This document shows positions 8,924-17,647 of a stretch of 64,000 bases of DNA, in pieces. The DNA comes from Mesorhizobium sp. M00.F.Ca.ET.216.01.1.1 (GTDB taxonomy: Bacteria > Pseudomonadota > Alphaproteobacteria > Rhizobiales > Rhizobiaceae). The stretch lies in NCBI RefSeq assembly GCF_004010325.2, contig NZ_SADR02000010.1, forward strand, positions 156,825 through 220,824, written 5' to 3'. Both the position numbers and the translations under genes were made by a program. Under the pieces are notes generated by a model. That model searched no databases. It had not been told where the DNA came from and worked only from the letters and a program-made list of their open reading frames with translations. Position 1 is the stretch's first letter. Each line of letters starts with the position of its first letter.

Positions 8924-9711
8924 TGCGGACGACCCGCATCCTCGAATGGCTCGGCCGCCTCTACATCTGGCTGCTGCTCGCCTTCCTTTATCTGCCCATC
9001 ATCATCATGGCGCTGATGTCGTTCAACGTCTCGCCCTTCTACCAATTGCCGTTCGAGTGGACGACGGAGTGGTATGCCTCGCTATGGCAGAACGACCAGC
9101 TAATCTCCGCCACCTGGAACAGCGTCGAGATCGCCGTCATCACGACAATCATCTGCGTGTTGCTCGGCTCGGCGGCGTCACTGGCACTCTACCGCTATGA
9201 ATTCCGCGGCAGGAAATTCCTGCAGGCACTGCTGTTTCCGCCGATCGCCATTCCATGGCTGATCACCGGCACGGCGATGCTGATCTTCTTCTTCGGCGTC
9301 GGCATCGGGCGCGGTCTGTTCGCCATCCTGCTCGGCCATGTGGCGCTGGCGCTGCCCTATGTCATCGTCGTCGTGTCGGCCCGGTTGCAGACCTTCGCGC
9401 CGGAGCTGGAAGAGGCGGCGCGCTCACTCGGCGCCAACCAGTGGCAAGTGACGGACCGCGTCACGCTGCCATGGATCATGCCGGGCGTCATAGCCGGCGG
9501 GCTGTTCGCGTTTGCCGTGTCATTCGACCAGTTCGTCGTCTCCTACTTCCTGTCGACGCCGGGGCAGACGACGCTGCCGGTCGAAATCTACGCTGCGATC
9601 CGCAAGGGTTTCACGCCCGAGATCAACGCGGTCTCGACCATCATCATTGTCGTATCGATGGCGCTCATGCTACTCACGGCGCGCTTCTTCAAATTCGGCG
9701 GAGCGAAATAA
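8923..9711 (+). CDS. ABC transporter permease, PotC type
   Basis: A 262-residue permease starting at the ATG in TGATG, overlapping the upstream stop by 1 bp, with AGGAGG at 8909-8914. It has six predicted membrane segments and the EAA loop ELEEAARSLGANQWQVTDRV. It pairs with the PotB-type permease as the second channel half. Its stop (9709-9711) overlaps the ATPase start, which implies translational coupling. Confidence 0.9.
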   Translation: MRTTRILEWLGRLYIWLLLAFLYLPIIIMALMSFNVSPFYQLPFEWTTEWYASLWQNDQLISATWNSVEIAVITTIICVLLGSAASLALYRYEFRGRKFLQALLFPPIAIPWLITGTAMLIFFFGVGIGRGLFAILLGHVALALPYVIVVVSARLQTFAPELEEAARSLGANQWQVTDRVTLPWIMPGVIAGGLFAFAVSFDQFVVSYFLSTPGQTTLPVEIYAAIRKGFTPEINAVSTIIIVVSMALMLLTARFFKFGGAK

Positions 9712-10778
9712 TGGCTGGCGTGCAGGTATCGAACCTGTCGCGCAGTTTCGGCGCGCACAAGGCACTGGACGACGTCTCCATCGATTTCGCCGATGGCGGC
9801 TTCTATGCGCTGCTCGGGCCGTCAGGCAGCGGCAAGACCACGCTGCTGCGGCAGATCGCAGGCTTCGACTTTCCCGATTTCGGCCGCATCGCCATCGGCG
9901 GCGAGAGCGTCGAGCGGGTGCCGATCGAAAAGCGCCGTATCGGCATGGTGTTCCAGAATTATGCGCTGTTTCCCAATATGAGCGTTGCCGACAATGTTGC
10001 CTTCGGCCTGTCGGTGCGCGGCGAGCCCAAGGCTGTGATTGCCGCCGAGGTACAACGCGCGCTCGATCTGGTTCAGTTGGGTAAGCTAGGCAGCCGTCGT
10101 CCGCATCAGCTCTCCGGCGGCCAGCGCCAGCGCGTTGCGCTGGCTCGCGCCATCGTTACCAAGCCACGCGTACTGCTGCTCGACGAGCCGCTCGGCGCGC
10201 TCGACAAGGCGCTGCGCGTCGACATGCAGATCGAATTGAAGCGCATACAGCGCGAGATCGGCATCACCACCATCTTCGTCACCCACGACCAGGAAGAAGC
10301 GCTGACGATGAGCGATCGCATCGGCATATTGCGCGACGGCAGGCTGGTGCAGGAAGGGCCGCCGGAGGAGATCTACGACCGGCCGAAGAGCGAATTCGCC
10401 GCCACCTTCCTCGGCGACGCCAACATCTTTCGCGGTGACAGCACGGGCAACGGCATCCGGCTGCAGGACGGCACGGCGATCGCCGCTGGCGCGGGTGCCA
10501 AGCTTGCCGCCGGCGCGAAGGCCAGCTGCGCGGTACGCCCCGAACGCATCCGCATTGCCACGGATACCGGAACTCCGAATGCGCCCAATGCGAACGTGCT
10601 GCGGGGCCAGGTCTCCAAACGCATCTTCGCCGGCAACAACAGCACATACTTCGTCGAGCGTGCCGGCCAGACGCTGAAGGTGATCGTGCAGAACACCGGC
10701 GCTGAGAGGCTGGCGGAAGGTCAGGATGTCGTACTGCGATGGTCGCCGGAGAGTACTGTTCTGATCGCGGCGGGTTAG
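9711..10778 (+). CDS. ABC transporter ATP-binding protein, PotA type
   Basis: A 355-residue ATPase of the CUT1/MOI class. Walker A GPSGSGKT is at about residues 38-45, the Q-loop is FQNYALFPNMS, the signature LSGGQRQRVALARA, Walker B LLLDEPLGALD, and the H-loop FVTHDQEEAL. The C-terminal 110 residues form a TOBE-like regulatory domain. It starts at the ATG at 9711, overlapping the upstream stop by 1 bp, and ends the glycohydrolase-transporter operon. Confidence 0.9.
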   Translation: MAGVQVSNLSRSFGAHKALDDVSIDFADGGFYALLGPSGSGKTTLLRQIAGFDFPDFGRIAIGGESVERVPIEKRRIGMVFQNYALFPNMSVADNVAFGLSVRGEPKAVIAAEVQRALDLVQLGKLGSRRPHQLSGGQRQRVALARAIVTKPRVLLLDEPLGALDKALRVDMQIELKRIQREIGITTIFVTHDQEEALTMSDRIGILRDGRLVQEGPPEEIYDRPKSEFAATFLGDANIFRGDSTGNGIRLQDGTAIAAGAGAKLAAGAKASCAVRPERIRIATDTGTPNAPNANVLRGQVSKRIFAGNNSTYFVERAGQTLKVIVQNTGAERLAEGQDVVLRWSPESTVLIAAG

Positions 10779-11309
10779 CGCGCGGCCTCCGTGCCAACAT
10801 GCCCGAGCAGTTCGAGCAGTTGGACGAGCTTCTCGTCACGCTGGGTGCGAGCGTGGGTCGATCATGAAGTCATCAATCTCGCGGTCGGCCGCCTGGCTCT
10901 TTACTACGCGGAAGAGAACCCCGACGAGGTCGTCGTCGTCCTCGACGACAAGACCGAGGCTCTGATCCGCGAGCTCGAGGCCCAGCATGGCCACCTTCGG
11001 CACGCCATACTACGCTGCAACTTGATGGTGGATCGGCGGGATTTAACGCATACGCCGAAATAACTGCTGGCACTCGGACATGTCATAGGCGCTGTCCGCT
11101 CTTGGAGATCGGCGAATGCAGCTTTGACGACCGAGATCTTGCCATTAACTGCCAAGCGACTAGTCCGCGACAGTCCGGCCTGTGGGCCGAAGATCACTTC
11201 CTGGCGGCAAAGCCAGACTGGGCGGCGATCGATCGCACTAGAAAATGTTGGCACTTGCAACTCGCGCTGGGGATATTCATGGTCGACCGCAAGAATTGCA
11301 AATGTTCTC
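10779..11309. other. 531-bp intergenic region between convergent ABC operons
   Basis: No supported gene. A plus-strand ORF at 10791-11063 contains a stretch that looks protein-like (ALYYAEENPDEVVVVLDD) but has an unlikely N-terminus and no family I recognise; it may be a remnant of a lost gene. Base composition falls in 11060-11309 (A/T-rich patches such as AGAAAATGTTGGCACTTGCA), consistent with degraded acquired DNA. No clear terminator hairpin was found at the 3' end of either flanking operon. Confidence 0.5.
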
Positions 11310-12026
11310 TCACGCTCCGCCCATATAGATATCCATGATCTGCCGGTCGTCGCGCACGTCCCGAGGCGTTCCCTCGAAGCGCTTTTCGCCGGCCGCCAGG
11401 ATGTAAAGCTTGTCCGCAATTGGCATCGCCTCGCGGATGTTCTGCTCCACCATCACAATGCCGATGCCGTGCGCGATGAGGGTGGTAATGCGTTCGAGCG
11501 TCTCGATGACCATGGCCGGCGATAACCCGGCGGAAGGCTCGTCGAGCAGAATGAAGCGCGGTTCCGAAACCAGCGCTCGCGCCAGCGCAAGCATTGCCTG
11601 CTCGCCGCCCGAAAGCGAACCGGCCGCGGTGCGCCGCCGCCGTGCCAAAGAGGGATATTGCTCGATCAACGCCTCGATGCGCTGCTCGACTAGCCGCCGG
11701 TCCGCGATGGCGTAGCCACCCATGCGCAAATTCTCCATCACTGTCAGGCGCGGAAACACACCGCCGCCCTGCGGCATCAGCACCAACCCCTGGCGCACCA
11801 CCTCATGGACGGCAAGGTTGGAGAGCGTTGCATCGCCCAGGCTCGCCGTGCCGCTCCACACCGGCAGCGCGCCGACAATGGCCTTGAGCAGGGTCGACTT
11901 GCCACTGCCGTTCGGCCCGAAGATGCAGGTGATCTTGCCAGCCTCCGCGCTCAGCGAGACGCCATGGACGATCTCCTGCTTGCCGTAGCCAGTGACGATG
12001 TTGTCGGCAGTGAGCGTGGTGCTCAT
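11310..12026 (-). CDS. ABC transporter ATP-binding protein, LivF type
   Basis: A 238-residue ATPase of the branched-chain amino acid (HAAT) class, LivF subtype. Walker A is FGPNGSGKST, the signature LSGGEQAMLALARAL, Walker B FILLDEPSAGLSP. The ATG at 12026 overlaps the livG-type stop by 4 bp (ATGA), so the longer frame upstream is rejected. It is the last gene of a five-gene Liv-type importer. Ligand unknown; the family takes amino acids, amides, urea and some aromatic acids. Confidence 0.9.
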   Translation of the reverse strand: MSTTLTADNIVTGYGKQEIVHGVSLSAEAGKITCIFGPNGSGKSTLLKAIVGALPVWSGTASLGDATLSNLAVHEVVRQGLVLMPQGGGVFPRLTVMENLRMGGYAIADRRLVEQRIEALIEQYPSLARRRRTAAGSLSGGEQAMLALARALVSEPRFILLDEPSAGLSPAMVIETLERITTLIAHGIGIVMVEQNIREAMPIADKLYILAAGEKRFEGTPRDVRDDRQIMDIYMGGA

Positions 12027-12769
12027 TGCGGCCGCCCCAGATAGGTCTGCATAACCTCCGAATTGCGAACGATGTCGTTGAAAGAGCCGTTGGCCACGAC
12101 ACGGCCTGCATCCATGACGATGATGCGGTCGCACACATTGCGCACCATCTCCATGTCGTGCTCGATGACCAGGAAGGTGATGCCGCGCTCGCGCAGCCGC
12201 GCGATGGCCTCCAGGATGATCTTGCGGATGTTGGGATGCACGCCCGCTGTCACCTCGTCGAGCAGAATGAGCGAGGCTTGGCGCATGATGACGCGCCCGA
12301 ACTCCAGCAGTTTCTGCTGGCCGCCCGAAAGATCGGAGGCGCGATTGTCGGAGACATGCTCCAGCTTGAGCAGCGCCAGCGTATCGGCTGCCCGTTCACG
12401 CGCGCCCCGCCAATGGCCCTCGGCCGCTGCCACCAGCAGGTTTTCGGTGACGCTCATATTGTCGAACATGGCCGGAATCTGGAAGGTGCGGGCAAGCCCC
12501 AGCCGCGCGATCGCGTGAGCCTTTCGGCCGCCGATTTCGTGACCGTCGAAGCGAATCTGGCCACGATCCGGCATCACCGTGCCCGATACCAGGTTGAACA
12601 GAGTCGACTTGCCGGACCCGTTAGGCCCGATCAGGCCGGCGATCTCGCGCCGACCGACGTCCAGGGAGACACCGTTTACGGCCTTGATGCCGCCGAAATG
12701 GCGGTAGAGTTCGCGCACGACGAGAATAGGGTCGCCGGCTCCAGCCGTTTTGCCCTCGGCGGCGCTCAA
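12023..12769 (-). CDS. ABC transporter ATP-binding protein, LivG type (TTG start)
   Basis: A 248-residue ATPase of the LivG subtype: Walker A IGPNGSGKST, signature LSGGQQKLLEFGRVI, Walker B LILLDEVTAGVHP, and the C-terminal LivG-like tail VMQTYLGR. No ATG is available near the domain start. A TTG at 12769 gives LSAAEGKTAG, is preceded by a GGGAGGG ribosome site, and overlaps the livM-type stop by 4 bp (TTGA). I therefore call a TTG start. The extra 77 codons upstream are the livM gene read out of frame. Confidence 0.87.
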   Translation of the reverse strand: MSAAEGKTAGAGDPILVVRELYRHFGGIKAVNGVSLDVGRREIAGLIGPNGSGKSTLFNLVSGTVMPDRGQIRFDGHEIGGRKAHAIARLGLARTFQIPAMFDNMSVTENLLVAAAEGHWRGARERAADTLALLKLEHVSDNRASDLSGGQQKLLEFGRVIMRQASLILLDEVTAGVHPNIRKIILEAIARLRERGITFLVIEHDMEMVRNVCDRIIVMDAGRVVANGSFNDIVRNSEVMQTYLGRPQ

Positions 12770-13752
12770 CTGGGCCCTCCCTGGCCGTCGCCGGCAAGAT
12801 TGCCGACCGCCTTGTCCAGCACGGCGCCAGACTTGGCCCCGCGCCTCGAAAACAGGCCGGCGATGCCGTTCGGCAGGAACAGCACCACCAGCACGATGGC
12901 CGCGCCTAATATGGCGATATAGAAGGCGGTGTCGCCCCAGTACATCCAGATGATGCGGTTGACGACGAACAGCGCCACACCGCCCAGTGCCGGCCCCCAC
13001 AGGCTGCCCAGCCCGCCCAGCAGCACCATTACCACCATCTGGTCGGTGATGTCGCCGCCGAAGACGCTGTTCGGATTGATGAAGGTGACCCAGTAGGCGA
13101 AGATCGCGCCGAATACCGAGGCGGTGACGGCGCTGAGCACGAAGGTCTGCAGCTTGACCAGCGAAGTGTTGATACCCATTGCCTCTGCCGCCGGTTCGTG
13201 GTCGCGCAGCGCCTTGACCTTCAGGCCGAAACGCGAGCGCTCGAACAGCGCCCAGGTGATGAGATAGGTCAGCGCAGCCGCGCCGAACATGGCGAAGTAA
13301 AAGAAGCGCTCATCGAGAAAGGGCGGCAGCCCAATTCCGCCGATGCCGCCGGTGAAATCCATCACCGAGGCGAACTGGATGAGCACCTCGGCGAAGGCCC
13401 AGGTGGCTATGGCGAAATAGGCGCCGCGCAGGCGCAGCGTCGGCGCGCCGATGATGATGGCAAACAGCGCCGTCACCACGATACCAGCCGGGAGGGTGGC
13501 GAAGAAGGGCCAGGCGAGCTTGTCGCCCATCAGCAGCGCCGTGACATAGGCGCCGAGCCCGAAGAAGGCCGAATGGCCGAAATTGATGTAGCCGGCATAG
13601 CCGCCGAGTATGTTCCAGGAGCAGGCCAGCCCCGCCCACATCAGCGCGCCGGTGGCGATGCGCAGCCAGAAGTTGTTGACCAGCATCGGCAGGAGCGCCA
13701 GCACAACGATCACCGCGATCAGCAGGAGGAGGCCGGTCCAGCGTGGCTTCAT
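12766..13752 (-). CDS. ABC transporter permease, LivM type
   Basis: A 328-residue permease with about nine to ten membrane helices and the LivM signature NILGGYAGYINFGHSAFFGL near residues 51-70, plus the cytoplasmic loop FGLKVKALRDHEPAAEAMGI. The ATG at 13752 has a GAGG site just upstream; a GTG at 13764 overlapping the livH-type stop is the alternative. Partner of the LivH-type permease. Confidence 0.9.
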   Translation of the reverse strand: MKPRWTGLLLLIAVIVVLALLPMLVNNFWLRIATGALMWAGLACSWNILGGYAGYINFGHSAFFGLGAYVTALLMGDKLAWPFFATLPAGIVVTALFAIIIGAPTLRLRGAYFAIATWAFAEVLIQFASVMDFTGGIGGIGLPPFLDERFFYFAMFGAAALTYLITWALFERSRFGLKVKALRDHEPAAEAMGINTSLVKLQTFVLSAVTASVFGAIFAYWVTFINPNSVFGGDITDQMVVMVLLGGLGSLWGPALGGVALFVVNRIIWMYWGDTAFYIAILGAAIVLVVLFLPNGIAGLFSRRGAKSGAVLDKAVGNLAGDGQGGPS

Positions 13753-13760
13753 GTCCGGCC

Positions 13761-14645
13761 TCACAAGCCGTGCCGCAGGATCCCGCGCGGGGATACGAGC
13801 AGGACGAGGAACAGCGTGGCGAAGATCGCCAGCAGCGAATAGCTCGACCCGACATAGGTCGCGACGAAGGCTTCGATGACGCCGAGCAGCAGGGCGGCGA
13901 CAAGGGCACCGCCGACGGAACCCAAGCCGGCAAGCACAGCCACGAAGAATGCGAACAGCGTATAGCGCAGGCCGACCTCCGGATTGACTGAAAAAATTGC
14001 GCCCATCAGCACGCCGGCCATGGCGGTGATGCCTGCGTAGAGCCCGTAAACATTGGCGCTGAGGCGGCGGATGTTGACGCCCATCAGCGCGGCGTTCTGC
14101 CGGTTTTCAGCCGTCGCTCGGATCGCCAGCCCATAGCGGGTGCGGTAGAGGAACAGGAACAGTCCGCCGGCGATGGCGATCGCGAACACCGCCGCCGCCA
14201 CGCGGATCAGCGGCACCGTCACCGGCCCGACGGCGAGGCTCTCGCCGCTCAACGCCGTCGGCACGCTGTGGGTATTGAAGCCCCACGCGGTCAGCATGCC
14301 GCCGCGCAGCAGCGTGAACAGGCCGAAGGTCAGCGCCAGCGCCATCAATTCCGGCCGCGCCGTGCGGCTGTTGCGGACATTGTAGAGGATCGGCCCGATC
14401 AGATAACCGATGGCGCCGAACAGCACGAAAGCCACCGGGATCGCCAGGAATCCGTCGACGCCCAGTCCGGCGGCCATATAGTAGCCGAGATAGCCACCTA
14501 ACACGACCCAGCCGCCCACGGCGAAATCGATGACGTGCAGCACGCCGAAAGCGAGCTGGAATCCGATCGTAAAGGTGCCGATGACGCCGCCGATCAGAAG
14601 GCCGTTCAGCAAGGTCTGTAGGAAAAGATCCAAGGCGGGAACCAT
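13761..14645 (-). CDS. ABC transporter permease, LivH type
   Basis: A 294-residue permease with about eight membrane helices. LivH features are the N-terminal LLNGLLIGGVIGTFTIGFQL and the loop YGLAIRATAENRQNAALMGV. It is the first permease gene after the binding-protein gene, with a 151-bp gap that holds no gene. Together with the LivM-type protein it makes the membrane channel. Confidence 0.9.
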   Translation of the reverse strand: MVPALDLFLQTLLNGLLIGGVIGTFTIGFQLAFGVLHVIDFAVGGWVVLGGYLGYYMAAGLGVDGFLAIPVAFVLFGAIGYLIGPILYNVRNSRTARPELMALALTFGLFTLLRGGMLTAWGFNTHSVPTALSGESLAVGPVTVPLIRVAAAVFAIAIAGGLFLFLYRTRYGLAIRATAENRQNAALMGVNIRRLSANVYGLYAGITAMAGVLMGAIFSVNPEVGLRYTLFAFFVAVLAGLGSVGGALVAALLLGVIEAFVATYVGSSYSLLAIFATLFLVLLVSPRGILRHGL

Positions 14646-14796
14646 CCGTCAGTCATGCAAACTAAAGTGCGGGCCGCCGCGGCAAGGCGACCGCACTCCA
14701 TGGCATGGTCCGTCATTTTCCGAGCACGCGCAACCGTCGTTGTTCCGCCGGGCAGGGTGATGGCGACGAGGCCGCCCGCACCCTGTCCGAAACCAC

Positions 14797-16068
14797 CTAT
14801 TTCCAGGCCGGCAGCGGGTAGGTGAGGTCTGCCGCCGCGGCCTCCTTCGGGCCCACTGCCACCGTCTTGCCGCCCTGAATCTGGATCAGCACCGGCACCG
14901 GCTGGACGTTGTCATGGTAGTGGTTGCCTTCCTTCTCGAACTTGATCGGCCCGTAGAAGGTTTGGATGTCGGTCTCGGCGATCGCGTCCTTCAACGCCAC
15001 CCTGTCTTCGGGCGTAAGCACCGGCTTCTTGCCGAGCCGCTTGACGGCATCGCCGAAAACGAGACCGCTGGCCGCGCAGGCCGCTTCGGTATAGTCGGGC
15101 TCGTGCCCGGACTTCTTTTGCGCCATCTCGGCAAACTCCCTTGCGGTGCCGAAGACGTCGTCCTTGTATGGAACCGATGGCAGCCACACGGAGACGCCGC
15201 AGGTGCCGTCGGCGTCCGCGGCGAGCGCCTGGGCGAAGGCCGGGTCGGTGACGCCATAGTGCATTATCAGCGCCTTAGGCCGGAAGTTCAGCGACTTCGA
15301 GGTCTTGACGACGTTGATCAGCGGCTCCTCATGGCCGCCGACGGCGACGATGTCGGGATTGAGCGCTGCGATCTTAGAGATGACCGGGGTAAGGTCGCCC
15401 GAGGCCGGCACCAATTCGTAGGCGACGACTTCCAGTCCGGCCTCCTTGGCCCCGTCGCGAAAACCTTCGCCGGTTTCCTTCGAGAAGGGCTCGTTGACGC
15501 CGATCACCGCAATCGTCTTGGCCATGGGGTTAGACAGTTTCGCCAGCACGGCCAGCGACTTACCCGCAGTGGTGTCCACGGCCGGGATGATGCCGAAGTT
15601 GAATTCCGGCTTGGCCTTCCAGACGTTTGGCGATTCCGCGGAGCCGGAAATCATCGGCACCTGGTACTTCTGGCAGATCGGCTGCACGGCGATGGTCGAG
15701 CCGCTGGTGTAGGGGCCGAATAGCACGTCGACCTCGTTCTGGACGATCAGGCGCTCGGCGGCGTCGGCGCCGGTCGCCGGGTTGCTCTGGTCGTCACCGT
15801 AGAACATGTCGACCTTGAAAAGCTCGCCGGCGACCTCGACACCGCCCTTGGCGTTGATGGCCTCCGCCCACAGATCGTAGCCACGTTTGGTCAGGTTGCC
15901 GCCGAGGATGTTCTCGCCCGACAGCGAGGTGATAACGCCCGCCTTGAAGGTCGCCACCTGCGCTCGTGCCGTTCGTACGAACGGCATTCCCAACGGGCCG
16001 GCCGCGAAGGCGACAGCGCTGACGCTGAGGAACCGGCGGCGCGAAAAACCTTTGCTGTTCGTGGACAT
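14797..16068 (-). CDS. ABC transporter substrate-binding protein, LivJ/K (Peripla_BP_6) type, Tat-exported
   Basis: A 423-residue periplasmic receptor of the amino acid/amide class. The N-terminus has a twin-arginine motif, SRRRFLS, at about residues 8-14, then a hydrophobic stretch ending FVRTARAQ, so Tat export is likely. The mature part has the Peripla_BP_6 pattern: AGVITSLSGEN, DDQSNPATGADAAERLI, VDVLFGPYTSGSTIAV. I chose the ATG at 16068 over a GTG one codon earlier; GGGAG lies 8-12 bp upstream. It is the first gene of the Liv-type operon. Ligand cannot be inferred. Confidence 0.9.
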   Translation of the reverse strand: MSTNSKGFSRRRFLSVSAVAFAAGPLGMPFVRTARAQVATFKAGVITSLSGENILGGNLTKRGYDLWAEAINAKGGVEVAGELFKVDMFYGDDQSNPATGADAAERLIVQNEVDVLFGPYTSGSTIAVQPICQKYQVPMISGSAESPNVWKAKPEFNFGIIPAVDTTAGKSLAVLAKLSNPMAKTIAVIGVNEPFSKETGEGFRDGAKEAGLEVVAYELVPASGDLTPVISKIAALNPDIVAVGGHEEPLINVVKTSKSLNFRPKALIMHYGVTDPAFAQALAADADGTCGVSVWLPSVPYKDDVFGTAREFAEMAQKKSGHEPDYTEAACAASGLVFGDAVKRLGKKPVLTPEDRVALKDAIAETDIQTFYGPIKFEKEGNHYHDNVQPVPVLIQIQGGKTVAVGPKEAAAADLTYPLPAWK

Positions 16069-16343
16069 CACTCAACTCCCTTCATCCGGTTATCAGATTG
16101 GAAACCGACGATATCTCTTGTTTATACCACTGTATGCCTTTTGTGCGGACAAGGAAGATTTGCCGGCGTCAACAGGGGACGGTTTCGGTGGCGCGGCCTT
16201 TCTCGCAAAGAACGTCGGCCGTCACGTGATGAAGGCGCTCAAAGAAATGATCGTCCTCAACGGTCGCCTTCAGGAACAGCTTGACGCGCGCTCGGAACCG
16301 CGTCCGCTAGGAGGAACGGCGGTGAAAACATGCTCCGCCGCTG

Positions 16344-16762
16344 TCACGCCAGAACGAGGCCTTCGACCGCAAACTCGCGGAGCCGCGCTCGCTGGCCGAT
16401 TCGGCAAAGCCCCGCCGTGTCTATTTCGAGCTGTAGCAGATGATCCGTGACGAGTGCCGGACCATCATTCCGGCCTTTGCCAGCTGGATCGACGCGGCGC
16501 GCCAGGAGGTTAATCCCTCCCGCCGGTCGCGCAGCACGGTCTCGAGGAAGCACACCTTCAGGGAGTCACCGAGGTAAAGAACGCCAAACCGATTGACGTC
16601 AACACGGGGTCGAGGATCGCTGAATCGGCTCGGCGACTTCCCGTATCCCAACGGAACGGGATACGGGCTCCAGTAGATCCGGCCGAATGTCCGTCCCCGC
16701 AGTATGGTCTCGATTTCGAGCTTTGCGCGCCCGAAATCAGGTGGTGGCAAAACGCCAGGCAT
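16344..16762 (-). pseudogene. RES-domain toxin (NAD+ phosphorylase family), frameshifted
   Basis: The first frame (16762 down to 16421) encodes a RES domain start: GRIYWSPYPVPLGYG, RFGVLYLGDSLKVCFLETVL, then SWRAASIQLAKAGM. After that the frame reads out to a stop with no RES resemblance, while the next frame continues plausibly with LVTDHLLQLEIDTAG. A net one-base change around 16455-16475 explains this. Past that point the expected C-terminal Ser region cannot be found. RES toxins deplete NAD+ and are paired with Xre/ParS-like antitoxins. The antitoxin gene ends 1 bp before this start, so this was a TA pair whose toxin is probably dead. Confidence 0.65.
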
Positions 16763-17203
16763 TCAGTCGAAATCGCCCTTGGCCATACCTTCCGCAACGG
16801 CCAACACCGAGGCATCATCGCCTTGCTGAAGGGCTCGGAGGCCGGTCCGCCCATCGAGCGCGCCGTGACGCGACACCAAAAACCGGTAGACCGCCCAGGC
16901 ATTATTGCCCAACGTCGCATGGAGTGCCGGCAATGCCCCGAACGGCCGGCCGTCCTTGTCGAGTTGCCAGACAGGAAAGCGGAAGCCGCGCTTGGCGCCG
17001 TCGACCCCGAGCACCTGCCCGCTCTGCCGCCTGGCGTTGACCGTCACCCGCGATGTGCCGAGCAACTTGGCAAAGGCTTCCGCACTCAGCATGTCCTCGC
17101 CGGCGACAATTTCGGCGACACGCTTGCGGCCACGCTCGCGCGCCGCGGCGAGCGCCGCTTCAAGTTCAGCATCGGGCTTGCCCGCTTTCTCGACGGGAAA
17201 CAT
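16763..17203 (-). CDS. Xre/MbcA/ParS-like antitoxin of RES toxin
   Basis: A protein of at least 146 residues. The middle part (LSAEAFAKLLGTSRVTVNAR, about residues 39-58) is a helix-turn-helix-like segment; the C-terminal part (FPVWQLDKDGRPFGALPALH and onward) resembles the toxin-binding half of RES-partner antitoxins. The stop abuts the RES toxin start, as in these pairs. The start is uncertain: the frame stays open upstream of the ATG at 17203 (reading EEQPIASDDM), and no good ribosome site is seen at 17203. It lies within the tRNA-Leu-linked accessory segment. Confidence 0.7.
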   Translation of the reverse strand: MFPVEKAGKPDAELEAALAAARERGRKRVAEIVAGEDMLSAEAFAKLLGTSRVTVNARRQSGQVLGVDGAKRGFRFPVWQLDKDGRPFGALPALHATLGNNAWAVYRFLVSRHGALDGRTGLRALQQGDDASVLAVAEGMAKGDFD

Positions 17204-17443
17204 GTCATCCGAAGCGATCGGCTGTTCCTCGACCGGCGTGATCGTCTGCGCGCCGGCCGCCGGATCGACCTCTTTTCCGATTTCTACGTCGAAGCACCTC
17301 CGCCGTACGATCCTAGAGGCGAGCCGCTTTTCTCACCTGCGCCTGCTGCCATTATCTCCTCTGTGTCATCGTCGAACAGGAAACAGACGTGGGAACAGCA
17401 GACGAACTGTGTTCTGCCACAGGTCAGCACAGTTCCTGAGCCT

Positions 17444-17647
17444 GTGACCTTGGAGAGAATTGACCGCGCTCTTGATACGATCGCCCTAGCCATCCACAAG
17501 GCCGGCAATAACGGACGAGCGTATCTTCCGATTTACGAGCGTCTTGAATGCGAAAAGAAGAAATTAATGGCAGAGACGAGCGCAATGTTGCGCGTCCAGG
17601 AGCGGCTCAAACAATCTCGGGATCGAACGGCAAAGCAATCTTTTTGA
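17444..17647 (+). CDS. Small hypothetical protein next to integrase
   Basis: An open frame of 67 codons from a GTG, reading VTLERIDRALDTIALAIHKA and ending RDRTAKQSF. The composition is amphipathic and Lys/Glu-rich (ECEKKKLMAET), and base content is lower in GC than the neighbours, which suggests a real gene of acquired DNA rather than a shadow. It converges on the integrase and overlaps its 3' end by 41 bp. The frame is open further upstream and no clear ribosome site fixes the start. No family recognised. Confidence 0.4.
   Translation: MTLERIDRALDTIALAIHKAGNNGRAYLPIYERLECEKKKLMAETSAMLRVQERLKQSRDRTAKQSF

Noticed and set aside
10791..11063. 90-codon ORF with a protein-like stretch
   Set aside because: Implausible N-terminus and no recognisable family; kept only as a possible remnant within the intergenic entry.
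16069..16343. Possible transposase remnant between the Liv operon and RES gene
   Set aside because: A short frame (GRHVMKALKEMIVLNGRLQE) looks protein-like but cannot be tied to any insertion sequence, and no terminal inverted repeats were found.
3368..16420. Second attachment site for the tRNA-Leu integrase
   Set aside because: I looked for a copy of the tRNA 3' end (TGGTGCGGTCGAGAAGACTC) to the left and saw none, so no element left end is called.
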